Assembly: GCF_002873335.1 (NCBI RefSeq)
Contig: NZ_MCUW01000033.1
Span: 1 to 61,597, forward strand
DNA: 61,597 bases
Direction: 5' to 3'
From: Vibrio sp. 10N.286.49.B1
GTDB taxonomy: Bacteria; Pseudomonadota; Gammaproteobacteria; Enterobacterales; Vibrionaceae
Part shown: in pieces, positions 54,793-61,597 of the stretch
Layout: the number at the start of each line of letters is the position of its first letter
Numbering within the stretch: the stretch's first letter is position 1
The notes under the pieces: generated by a model
Database searches by the model: none
What the model was told of the DNA's origin: nothing
What the model saw: the letters and a program-made list of their open reading frames with translations, nothing else
Position numbers and translations under genes: made by a program

Positions 54793-55649
54793 TATCCCTC
54801 CTGTTCAGCTAGCCACCTCTCCATTTGATTGAAAGTGGGTTTGATGTCTAGCTGAATGTGTTTTCGCCCGGCATCGATGGCAAGCAATGTTGGCTTCTTT
54901 GCAACATACGCGACCAGGGTGGCGCGAATGCAATCAAAGGCTGACATGTCTCGTTTAACGCGCTGGGCCATGGCATTACTGGCTGGATCTAAGCAGCAAT
55001 AACAACCAAAAATACCTAAAAATGTGCCTACTAGAGCCGCTGCAATGTGATAACCAATCAGGGCTATCGATCCATCAATAGCTTGCATGGTAATAATGAT
55101 GCCACCCACGGCCGCTAAAATGCCAAACCCAGGAAGAGCCTCCGCTGTGCGTTGCATCGACCGAGATGGCAGTAACAGATCGGTCTCAATGGCTTCTATT
55201 TCTTGCTCTAGTAGTCCTTCTAATTCATGAGGCGACATTTGTCCCATTGCCATTAAACGCAAATTGTCGGTAATGAAAGAAACTAAACGATAATCACGGT
55301 TTACTAATGGATATCGGCTGAATATCGGGCTTTGTTCTGGATTTTCAATGTGCTTATCAAGGGCTTTGAATCCGCCACTTCGTACGGTCTCGAGTAAGAC
55401 CTGCAGCAGTGCCATAAGCTCCATATAAAATGCTTGTTCTTGTTTTTGAGGGGCGACAATACTGCGTAGTTGACTGCGCATTTCTTTGAGGACTTGCGGT
55501 GGGTTACCAACAATCAATGACCCTACGGTCGCCCCAATGATGATAAGAAATTCAGCAGGTTGCCATATCGCCATCAGGTTTCCACCGGCCCAAACGTAAC
55601 CGCCGAACACACACACTAATATGATCAGCACGCCCATAAATTTTTGCAT
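54792..55649 (-). CDS. lafT: Lateral flagellar stator protein LafT (MotA)
   Basis: Proton-channel half of the stator. The 285-aa product has four membrane helices: two near the N terminus ([26 protein letters not shown]-type second helix), a large cytoplasmic loop, and two late ones ([20 protein letters not shown] and [20 protein letters not shown]). The loop carries [13 protein letters not shown] and the C terminus [24 protein letters not shown]. It is co-transcribed with lafS upstream (9-bp gap) and lafU downstream. Confidence 0.94.
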   Translation of the reverse strand: MQKFMGVLIILVCVFGGYVWAGGNLMAIWQPAEFLIIIGATVGSLIVGNPPQVLKEMRSQLRSIVAPQKQEQAFYMELMALLQVLLETVRSGGFKALDKHIENPEQSPIFSRYPLVNRDYRLVSFITDNLRLMAMGQMSPHELEGLLEQEIEAIETDLLLPSRSMQRTAEALPGFGILAAVGGIIITMQAIDGSIALIGYHIAAALVGTFLGIFGCYCCLDPASNAMAQRVKRDMSAFDCIRATLVAYVAKKPTLLAIDAGRKHIQLDIKPTFNQMERWLAEQEG

Positions 55650-55658
55650 AGGTGACTC

Positions 55659-56387
55659 CTAAGAAGATAACAATTGATTGAGTTGTTTGAGAGCTTGCTT
55701 GTGAAGCTGACAGATACGAGGAGGGGTTAAGTCCAGCACCAGCGCGATTTCGTGTAGGTTCATATCATGCTGATAAAATAGGGTCATGAGTAGTTGCTCT
55801 CGCTTAGCAAGTTGGCCTAATGCGACCTCGAGACTACGACGAGTATGCTCATGTTGGGTTGCGTCATAGGTGCTATGAGCATGGCTTTCAAGACCGCTAT
55901 CAATGAGTTGGTCGAGGCTTTGCATCTCACCTGCCATGGAGGCATTGAGCCGTGATAAATAGTCAGCTTGGTCGGTACCCAGCGCCTGTATGATTTCTTT
56001 ATCGGTAGGTAGGCGACCTAAAGCTTTAGTGAGGTCACGAGTGATGTCGTTGAGCTCGTGGGCTTGTTGACGAGTCTTACGAGAGCGCCAATCTAAACGG
56101 CGCAATTCGTCCAATATCGAACCACGAATTCGACACACAGCAAACGCTGGAAAGTGACTATCATCAATATCACCATAACGTCGCCCAGCTTCGAGTAAAC
56201 CAATCAGACCGATCTGCTGCATATCTTCAACGCTGCAATGGGTCGTCGCATGGTGGCGTAGTTGATTCACGATTCGTTTCACCAAAATTTGATGTTGGCT
56301 GAGTAAGCGGTGCTCATCAATGGGCAATGAGGGAGACTGAATCTCTTCTTCAATGCCGTAACTGTCCCTGTGATTCATATCCAGCAT
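55659..56387 (-). CDS. lafS: Lateral flagellar sigma-28 factor LafS (FliA)
   Basis: Sigma factor for late lateral flagellar genes. The 242-aa product has region 2 (HATTHCSVEDMQQIGLIGLLEAGRRYGDIDDSHFPAFAVCRIRGSILDELRRLDWRSRK), region 3 (LTKALGRLPTDKEIIQALG) and region 4 (ALGQLAKREQLLMTLFYQHDMNLHEIALVLDLTPPRICQLHKQALKQL), with the layout of FliA. It is held in check by FlgM. It lies in the laf operon between lafF and lafT, the order described for V. parahaemolyticus. Confidence 0.94.
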   Translation of the reverse strand: MLDMNHRDSYGIEEEIQSPSLPIDEHRLLSQHQILVKRIVNQLRHHATTHCSVEDMQQIGLIGLLEAGRRYGDIDDSHFPAFAVCRIRGSILDELRRLDWRSRKTRQQAHELNDITRDLTKALGRLPTDKEIIQALGTDQADYLSRLNASMAGEMQSLDQLIDSGLESHAHSTYDATQHEHTRRSLEVALGQLAKREQLLMTLFYQHDMNLHEIALVLDLTPPRICQLHKQALKQLNQLLSS

Positions 56388-56395
56388 AAGGGCTC

Positions 56396-56872
56396 CTACT
56401 GCACGACATATTTAGTGAGCAGTACGTCATCAATATCGTGGACTAAATCGGTTTTCTCAAACGCGCCGAGTACGGTGACCTTGACCTCGTCTTGAAGTTG
56501 CACCAAGGCATTGGCACCGTGCAGGTCTTCATAGGTTTTCTGGCTGAACAGGTTGAGCATGGCATTACGTACTACGGGCATATAGTCATTGATGTTCTCC
56601 ATGCGATCAGGGCGACGAGTCTCAATCGCTAATTCAAGCATGACAAAATGGGTTTGCTTTTTCCCCCTTACGCTAAGCACTAATTTCTCTAATGATTGAA
56701 AGCTTGGTGATAGTTGGCTTTGGGGCTGCTCGGCCAGTAACTCTGACAGCCAGGAATGATGGTGATTGGCTTGCTTCATGTACCACGTTGTCCCCACAAC
56801 AGTCGCTGCCGATATAACGACACTGCTGATAATCATGGTAATAAAAAGCGCAATAATGTGTTGTTTGGTCAT
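56396..56872 (-). CDS. lafF: Flagellar basal-body associated protein LafF (FliL)
   Basis: FliL-type protein associating with the stator. The 158-aa product has one N-terminal membrane helix (IIALFITMIISSVVISAATVVGTTWYM) and a periplasmic domain ending DLVHDIDDVLLTKYVVQ, like the FliL C terminus. Sequence similarity of the FliL family is low, so the call also leans on position between lafE and lafS. Confidence 0.85.
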   Translation of the reverse strand: MTKQHIIALFITMIISSVVISAATVVGTTWYMKQANHHHSWLSELLAEQPQSQLSPSFQSLEKLVLSVRGKKQTHFVMLELAIETRRPDRMENINDYMPVVRNAMLNLFSQKTYEDLHGANALVQLQDEVKVTVLGAFEKTDLVHDIDDVLLTKYVVQ

Positions 56873-56894
56873 AACCTATTTCCTTATGAATGCA

Positions 56895-57965
56895 CTAGGC
56901 ATGAATATTGAGCCAACGCTCGGCGGCGGAGTGAGACGGATTTTTTGTTGAGTCACCGACGGTCTCCCGAGCAGTAAACACACGCTTTTCATCCTCCGCT
57001 TGTTGCGATTGTGATGAGGCCGTGTGGCTGTCTCCAGACCCCACTTGAACGTCAACTTGTAGGAAGTTTTGATTTTGTAGCTCGTGACGCAGTCGATCCG
57101 AGACTTGCATGAGCGCTTCTCGTGTCGCGGTGGCATTGGCATTAATTTGTACACTGAGACGGTCACCCTCAACCCGCACCGTCAGGTCAAGCTTGCCTAA
57201 ATCGGGTGGATCCAATCGAATTCGTGCCTCTTGTAGATTCTGCTGCGCTTGTAAGGTGACGCGATCATTGAGCACTTGCAGCATTTGTTCGCCCCACTTC
57301 CCTGCTTGGGTATCGACACGAACATTGGCCCATTGTGCAGTTGAGTGGGCACTCACGTTTTCGGCGTTGCCGTTGGCGGCTGCCAGAGGCAGATTATTAG
57401 GGTTTAATAGAGGGTTGGACTGCGTAGTATTCGATAGCCCACCTAACACAGACTGAGTGGTCGATTGAAGATCGCCAGACAGTGAATGACTGGAGAGGCG
57501 TGCGTGTTGGTTGAGTGCAGTGATAACACTTTGTCGATCAGAGCGATAAGCAAAATCAGAGGGCATTGAACTCGTGGTTCGCTGCCCTGTCAGCGCCTCG
57601 TTGGAATGTGAGAGCTGTTGAGGCGTGTTGATATTCTTAGAGTTGAGGCGTGTGTTGAATTCGAGGGAGGGGTGAGCGTCATCAAGCCCAAATTCACCCT
57701 TAATTTGAGGGTGAAGCAGCAAGGCCCCGATGAGTTGCGGTGACCCAGTAGAGGTTTCAAGGTTCTCATCGTCGTGCTCAGTTAAGGACGATTCTGATTT
57801 TGAATCACTCACTAATGCCTTGAACGATGACGGTCGGCCTGATGTCATCGGGTTTTGTGTTGAGGGGGCAATTGCCCGCGCGCTCGAGGAATTACCATCA
57901 TCGCGATGATGGCTGGTGGTATTTGGCGCAGTGGCGCTTTGGGTCGCCGACGGTGAATTTAGCAT
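56895..57965 (-). CDS. lafE: Lateral hook-length control protein LafE (FliK)
   Basis: Controls hook length and export specificity. The 356-aa product has a long disordered Ser/Thr/Asn/Gln-rich N-terminal region (about 1-235), as usual, and a conserved C-terminal FliK domain: QNLQEARIRLDPPDLGKLDLTVRVEGDRLSVQINANATATREALMQVSDRLRHELQNQNFLQVDVQVGSGD. The N-terminal part is free to diverge, the C-terminal part fits well. Confidence 0.9.
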   Translation of the reverse strand: MLNSPSATQSATAPNTTSHHRDDGNSSSARAIAPSTQNPMTSGRPSSFKALVSDSKSESSLTEHDDENLETSTGSPQLIGALLLHPQIKGEFGLDDAHPSLEFNTRLNSKNINTPQQLSHSNEALTGQRTTSSMPSDFAYRSDRQSVITALNQHARLSSHSLSGDLQSTTQSVLGGLSNTTQSNPLLNPNNLPLAAANGNAENVSAHSTAQWANVRVDTQAGKWGEQMLQVLNDRVTLQAQQNLQEARIRLDPPDLGKLDLTVRVEGDRLSVQINANATATREALMQVSDRLRHELQNQNFLQVDVQVGSGDSHTASSQSQQAEDEKRVFTARETVGDSTKNPSHSAAERWLNIHA

Positions 57966-57967
57966 GA

Positions 57968-58291
57968 TTACTCCAGAGTCATAGCCAGCTGATACGCTTG
58001 GGCACGTTCTTTTTGCTCATCGGCCATACCGAGTTGCGTTTTTAGGGTGTCAGTGGCCTGAGATAACGCCATAAACGCCTGTAGGTGTGCTTGTTTTGCC
58101 CGTTCAATTTCAGCGGTTAACCGTGGGTCTTGTTGGGCACCTAGAGTAAAAGGATCATGGGTAACCAAAAGCTCCCTAAGCTGTAAGTCGTAGCGTTTTA
58201 GGGTCGGCCAGTCTTCTGTTTTTGTTGCGATTTCAATGAGTTGACTTAGGTGTCGAAATCGTTCAGGGGACACCTTATGCGTGTTTGCCAA
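57968..58291 (-). CDS. lafD: Lateral flagellar chaperone LafD (FliT-like)
   Basis: Presumed export chaperone for the cap protein LafB. The 107-aa product is small and helical (LSQLIEIATKTEDWPTLKRYDLQLRELLV... IERAKQAHLQAFMALSQATDTLKTQLGM). FliT family similarity is faint; the call rests mainly on size, helical composition and the fliD-fliS-fliT order. It overlaps lafC by 17 bp and is followed by lafE after 2 bp. Confidence 0.78.
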   Translation of the reverse strand: MANTHKVSPERFRHLSQLIEIATKTEDWPTLKRYDLQLRELLVTHDPFTLGAQQDPRLTAEIERAKQAHLQAFMALSQATDTLKTQLGMADEQKERAQAYQLAMTLE

Positions 58292-58661
58292 AATTCAACC
58301 ACCCTTCTTTGATAGTGCCCATGATGCGCTCAACGCTCGCTAGCTTCTCGACGTCGTTATTCACACTGGCGTGATACAGTTCAACCTGACAAAAGTCATA
58401 AAGCTGGTGGAGGTTCTGAGCAATGTCGCCGCCAGCATCGAGATCTAATGCACTGTCGAGACCGACTAGAATGTTCATGCTTTTACTGATGCCATCGCCT
58501 TTTTCGGCCAGCCGTCCTGCATTAATATGGCCGCGCACACGTTCGACTTCATCGAGGAGTCCATCAATGAGCATCACTACGAGCTGGTGAGGGCTGGCAG
58601 CGGCAGCTTGAGCGTTTAAATCAACCTGCTGGTAAGAGTCGTAGCCTGAGTCCATTAGCAT
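58275..58661 (-). CDS. lafC: Lateral flagellin chaperone LafC (FliS)
   Basis: Cytoplasmic chaperone preventing early flagellin polymerisation. The 128-aa product has YDSYQQVDLNAQAAAASPHQLVVMLIDGLLDEVERVRGHINAG and KSMNILVGLDSALDLDAGGDIAQNLHQLYDFCQVELYHASVNND, as in FliS. AAGGAG lies nine bases before the ATG at 58661. Its 3' end overlaps lafD. Confidence 0.92.
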   Translation of the reverse strand: MLMDSGYDSYQQVDLNAQAAAASPHQLVVMLIDGLLDEVERVRGHINAGRLAEKGDGISKSMNILVGLDSALDLDAGGDIAQNLHQLYDFCQVELYHASVNNDVEKLASVERIMGTIKEGWLNFGKHA

Positions 58662-58679
58662 TTGTATTGTCTCCTTGGG

Positions 58680-60017
58680 TTAACCAAACATGCCCATGGT
58701 TTGATTCATCTGGGTCATTAAGGTATTCATTTGGGTAAATTGTTTGAGATAGCGGTTGTACGACATGTCATATTTTCGATCTAAGGTGGCCTGCTTATCG
58801 TCGATGCGTGAAATATTTTGTTGTAAGGTGTCTTTGCGGCTTTTAAACAACCCTGACGTTGATTTTAAGAAGGGGTTTGCCATGGTATCGATAGAATCTA
58901 GAAGGTTGCCGTCGCCATTGAACATAGCCTCTAGCGCGGCACTGTTATTGTTTTGAGCCTCTTCAAATTTGCTGGTATCGAGTGTCATGGTGCCGCTGCG
59001 ATCTATCTCTATACCCACTTGGCTTAGGCGCATGCCCTCATATTCGCCACGAACTAAACTGGTCAGTTGGCTCTCAATCGAACGAAGGGTAGGGTCACTG
59101 GCTAATACACCGCGTGATGTATCTTCACCGCCGATACCCGTGTGCTCATCGATGGTCGACATTAATGCGTTATAAGCGTCAATAAACTGAGTGACTTGCT
59201 CTTTGGTGGCCTCAGTATCCGCGCCAATATCGAGGGTGAGAGGTGCCTCGCCAGAAACTTGAGCCTTACTTACGGTGAGGTCAACGCCATCTATTACGCC
59301 AGTGAACGTATTGCTGCTGTTTTGTAGCTTGAGCCCGGTTCCTTCTGCTCCAAGCCAAATCACGGCATCTTGTGGGGCACTGATATCGTTGGTGTTGCTG
59401 AAGGCGTCCTCAAACCAGGTTGCGCCGGTTCCAGAGGCTGAAACATTGATCGTGTTTGCGACGCCTGTTTCCGTGCTCGATAGCATGAAATGTGTCTGAC
59501 CGTTGGAGCGCACTAAGGTGGCATTCACGCCGGGATTATCAGGGTCGTTGTTGATCGCCGATACCAAATCCGCCATGGTCGCTTTTCCATCGCCGTCGCT
59601 GTCTAGCGTTGCTAAGTCAAGGGAAAGGCTCTCACCATCCACGGTAAAGTCCAGTGTGCCTGTGATGGGCACCTCGGTGGTGGCATCAAGGTCTGTGGGC
59701 ATACCGGTTGAAAGTTGATGCGCCGTCGCGACTTGTTCGACAAAAATCTGATAGCTTCCAGCCAGTGCCTTGGCGTCGACTTTCGCACCAAAGAAACCTT
59801 CTTCAGAGACAGTGGCGCTATTTTTAATGACATTAGAATCGCTGCTGTTCATCGCATTGACGGCCGTTCTGAATTCGCGCAGTGCCGATTCTACTTTCCC
59901 TAAAGCGGTCATCTGACTTTGATAACTGTCGGCTTGCATCTGGTAACGACGTTGAAATGGTTGTACGTCGTAAGTAGCAAGCTGGGTGGCCATAGTGATG
60001 GGGTCTAACGAACTCAT
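58680..60017 (-). CDS. lafB: Lateral flagellar filament cap LafB (FliD)
   Basis: Filament-tip cap that guides flagellin insertion (HAP2). The 445-aa product starts MSSLDPITMATQLATYDVQPFQRRY and contains the FliD features: helical N terminus, flagellin IN-type repeats (TEVPITGTLDFTVDGESLSLDLATLDSDG), the central VIDGVDLTVSKAQVSGEAPLTLDIGADTEATKEQVTQFIDAYNALMSTI and a C-terminal coiled coil. The ATG at 60017 has AGGAG seven bases upstream; a TTG six codons earlier is less likely. It starts the lafB-lafU transcript. Confidence 0.94.
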   Translation of the reverse strand: MSSLDPITMATQLATYDVQPFQRRYQMQADSYQSQMTALGKVESALREFRTAVNAMNSSDSNVIKNSATVSEEGFFGAKVDAKALAGSYQIFVEQVATAHQLSTGMPTDLDATTEVPITGTLDFTVDGESLSLDLATLDSDGDGKATMADLVSAINNDPDNPGVNATLVRSNGQTHFMLSSTETGVANTINVSASGTGATWFEDAFSNTNDISAPQDAVIWLGAEGTGLKLQNSSNTFTGVIDGVDLTVSKAQVSGEAPLTLDIGADTEATKEQVTQFIDAYNALMSTIDEHTGIGGEDTSRGVLASDPTLRSIESQLTSLVRGEYEGMRLSQVGIEIDRSGTMTLDTSKFEEAQNNNSAALEAMFNGDGNLLDSIDTMANPFLKSTSGLFKSRKDTLQQNISRIDDKQATLDRKYDMSYNRYLKQFTQMNTLMTQMNQTMGMFG

Positions 60018-60059
60018 TAGAGTGCTCCTAATCAAGCTGGCTGTATGGCTAATGTCGTG

Positions 60060-60086
60060 AACAGCGCAGAGGGTGAATAGTGATTA
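60060..60086 (-). promoter_or_regulatory. Possible sigma-28-type promoter of lafB
   Basis: On the minus strand TAAT-N15-GCGCTGTT lies 43 bp before lafB. It has the same TAAT and spacing as the elements before lafA and flgM, but a poorer downstream octamer. Confidence 0.25.
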
Positions 60087-60310
60087 AATCAAGATGTGTG
60101 CCATGTTTTAATTCGTTTAAAAACAATTATTTAAATGTGTTTGATTTGAATGGCGGAAGGCACGTTTCCATCATTGATGTTCCGCTTGCCAGTCAAGTCA
60201 TGGCATTGGTGTTAGAAGAGGAAGGCGACACAAATCCTCAAGGTATTAACCGTAGGTAATACTCATGGTTGGAATGTGAGATCTGGGTTCCGAATCGTGC
60301 TGCGATAGAG

Positions 60311-60336
60311 AAAACAAAAAACCTCCCGAGGGAGGT
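60311..60336 (-). terminator. Terminator of lafA
   Basis: On the minus strand ACCTCC-CTCG-GGAGGT is followed by six Ts and a further T-rich run. It lies about 100 bp after the lafA stop codon, so lafA is probably a monocistronic transcript. Confidence 0.85.
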
Positions 60337-60381
60337 AAAGGACGGATGAAGAGCGGATAAAGGAAGGCTCTTCGAATCCAA

Positions 60382-60423
60382 GATAACGGGTGTACTAGGC
60401 TGGACGTCATCACACCCGTTATC
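60382..60423 (-). other. Stable hairpin in lafA 3' untranslated region
   Basis: GATAACGGGTGT (60382-60393) pairs perfectly over 12 bp with 60412-60423 across an 18-base loop, starting 16 bases after the lafA stop. It is separate from the terminator and may protect the flagellin mRNA from 3' decay. Confidence 0.6.
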
Positions 60424-60438
60424 AGGGATAGGGTGGCG

Positions 60439-61305
60439 CTATCGCAGTAGCGACATCGCCATGCTCGGCATTTGGTTTGTTTGCGAAAGAACCGTTGTGC
60501 CCGCTTGCATCAGCATCTGGTTCTTCGTCATGTTTGAAGATTCAACCGCGAAGTCAGCATCCGTGATACGACCTTTCGCAGCAGAGGTGTTCTCAACCAT
60601 GTTGCCTAGGTTAGCAATGGTGTGCTCTAGGCGGTTAATGTTGGCACCAAAGCTAGAACGAGTGGTGCCGACATCAGCAAGAACACCAGCATCACCGCTC
60701 GCACCAGTCAATGTCGTCAATGCAGTTTGAGCGCCAGCAGCCGTTGAAATATCGCCGAGAGCGAAAGCACCCGCTGCGCCTATCGAACCGTTCAGAGCGG
60801 TGATCTCAGTTGAAACATCGACAGCAAGTTGCTCGCCGGCGTTAGTACCAATTTGTAAATTCACTGCACCAGCAGCAAATCCAGTTGTGTTGAATAATTT
60901 TTGGCCACCAAAGTTGGTTGAATCCATGATGTTGACAAGCTCTTCATTGAGCTGTTGGAATTCTTTATTTAGCGCCGTTTTATCAGCGGTCGAAGACGTG
61001 TCATTTGATGCCTGTGTTGCAAGGTCATTCATGCGATACACGATGTTCGTCATTTCATCCATTGAGCCTTCGGCCGTTTGCATCATCGAGATGCCATCTT
61101 GCGCATTGCGCATGGCGACATTCATGCCACGGGTTTGTGATTCTAGACGGGTTGAAATTTGCAAACCTGCGGCATCGTCGGCGGCTGAGTTGATGCGGTA
61201 ACCAGTGCTTAAACGTTCCATTGCGGTGTTAAGCAGGCCACTGGTGTTGCTTAGCGTATTTTGTGTCACTAGCGACGCGTAGTTCGTGTGCATTGATAAA
61301 GCCAT
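60439..61305 (-). CDS. lafA: Lateral flagellin LafA
   Basis: Filament subunit of the lateral flagella used for swarming. The 288-aa product has the flagellin N terminus ([80 protein letters not shown]) and C terminus ([68 protein letters not shown]) with a short central region, as usual for lateral flagellins. AAGGAG precedes the ATG. It is the first gene of the leftward laf block and probably transcribed alone by LafS-RNA polymerase. Confidence 0.95.
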   Translation of the reverse strand: MALSMHTNYASLVTQNTLSNTSGLLNTAMERLSTGYRINSAADDAAGLQISTRLESQTRGMNVAMRNAQDGISMMQTAEGSMDEMTNIVYRMNDLATQASNDTSSTADKTALNKEFQQLNEELVNIMDSTNFGGQKLFNTTGFAAGAVNLQIGTNAGEQLAVDVSTEITALNGSIGAAGAFALGDISTAAGAQTALTTLTGASGDAGVLADVGTTRSSFGANINRLEHTIANLGNMVENTSAAKGRITDADFAVESSNMTKNQMLMQAGTTVLSQTNQMPSMAMSLLR

Positions 61306-61360
61306 TGTCGTTCTCCTTGAATCACTATCAATTTGGGACGTTCGCCCCGCTCACTAACAA

Positions 61361-61387
61361 GAGGCGGTCAGTTAATTTCTAGGATTA
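61361..61387 (-). promoter_or_regulatory. Sigma-28-like promoter of lafA
   Basis: On the minus strand TAAT-N15-ACCGCCTC lies about 55 bp before lafA. The spacing equals the sigma-28 consensus and the CCG core matches. LafS is the expected sigma factor. Confidence 0.45.
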
Positions 61388-61488
61388 ACTCGAAAATGAA
61401 AAAAATAGCCAAATTGTTGAAATAGGGCGGAAATGTGTGAGGTTGGTTCAAGGGGGGAGGGTAAAAATGGGAGGAATGGAGAAGAGCG

Positions 61489-61597
61489 GTTCCTAGCTCC
61501 TAGGGCCTAGGAGGTTGAGGGTGGAACCTGGGGATAGCATTTTTTTTTGATGAAAATAGATTACCCCACATTATCTCCTAGACCCTAGACCCTAGAC
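61489..61597. repeat. CTAG-rich inverted and tandem repeats at right edge
   Basis: CTCCTAGG-G-CCTAGGAG (61497-61513) is nested in GGTTCC/GGAACC (61489-61494 with 61523-61528). At 61577-61597 the 7-mer CCTAGAC is repeated three times in tandem and runs off the window. CTAG is normally rare in gammaproteobacterial DNA, so the cluster is distinctive. Confidence 0.65.

Larger units (their letters stand above)
60018..60438. other. Region between lafA and lafB
   Basis: About 420 bp holding the lafA 3' untranslated region with three hairpins (60382-60423, 60348-60373, 60311-60336) and the lafB promoter region. I see no separate gene. Confidence 0.7.

Noticed and set aside
61577..61597. Telomere-like CCCTAGA tandem repeat
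   Set aside because: Only three units are visible in a bacterial context; interpreted as a CTAG-type intergenic repeat, not a telomere.

Overview
This window looks like a piece of the large chromosome of a Vibrio-type marine gammaproteobacterium. The evidence is gene order and protein identity: the 3' end of a tRNA-Asp plus tRNA-Trp (the usual tail of an rRNA operon), ilvY/ilvC, a vexRAB-type efflux operon, rep, cytochrome c5, gor, rlmJ, prlC, asnC, rsmJ, uspA/ftnA/uspB and yhiN are all housekeeping neighbours in Vibrionaceae. They are followed by a second (lateral) flagellar gene set and a PL7 alginate lyase, both typical of marine surface-colonising vibrios. The species cannot be named from the sequence alone.

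Layout. 1-3.2 kb: tRNA-Asp end, tRNA-Trp, divergent ilvY/ilvC, ubiK. 3.2-8.1 kb: RND efflux operon vexR-vexA-vexB on the minus strand, with an 18-bp palindromic operator in front of vexR. 8.2-11.6 kb: rep helicase, periplasmic cytochrome c5 and a five-gene tRNA operon (Arg, His, Pro, His, Pro) whose His-Pro unit is duplicated. 11.6-12.4 kb: about 800 bp without genes, carrying inverted repeats. 12.4-17.9 kb: peptide-type ABC transporter operon (fused double ATPase, binding protein, two permeases). 18-38.5 kb: mostly single-gene units of housekeeping, stress and membrane-transport functions, including a SPOR-domain protein, acyltransferase, gor, a GST, two rRNA methyltransferases, oligopeptidase A, AsnC, Usp proteins, ferritin, two DMT exporters, pdxY, a YbdG-type MscS channel, a HAD phosphatase and an unusual Nramp-like transporter.

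38.6-61.3 kb: a lateral flagellar locus arranged as three blocks. flgA-flgM-flgN plus a lytic transglycosylase run leftward. flgBCDEFGHIJKL plus an unnamed flagellin-like gene run rightward from a sigma-54-type promoter. lafABCDEFSTU (flagellin, cap, chaperones, hook-length control, FliL, sigma-28, stator) run leftward from the right end. Between the two large blocks sit a periplasmic chorismate mutase, a PL7 alginate lyase and a small membrane protein. The export apparatus, basal-body MS/C-ring genes and the LafK activator are not in the window, so the locus probably continues to the right.

How the parts fit. FlgM, the anti-sigma factor, and LafS, the sigma-28 factor, supply the checkpoint. 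Similar TAAT-N15-octamer elements precede flgM and lafA and, less convincingly, lafB. The single-domain FlgJ lacks a peptidoglycan hydrolase, and the transglycosylase overlapping flgN is a plausible replacement. The most interesting leads are this FlgJ/transglycosylase split, the flagellin-like gene after flgL, the alternative-hairpin leader of flgA, the insertion of alginate-lyase and chorismate-mutase genes inside the locus, the Nramp protein without the canonical metal-site motifs, and CTAG-rich repeats at the right edge. I found no insertion sequence, prophage, CRISPR array or evident novel defence system.
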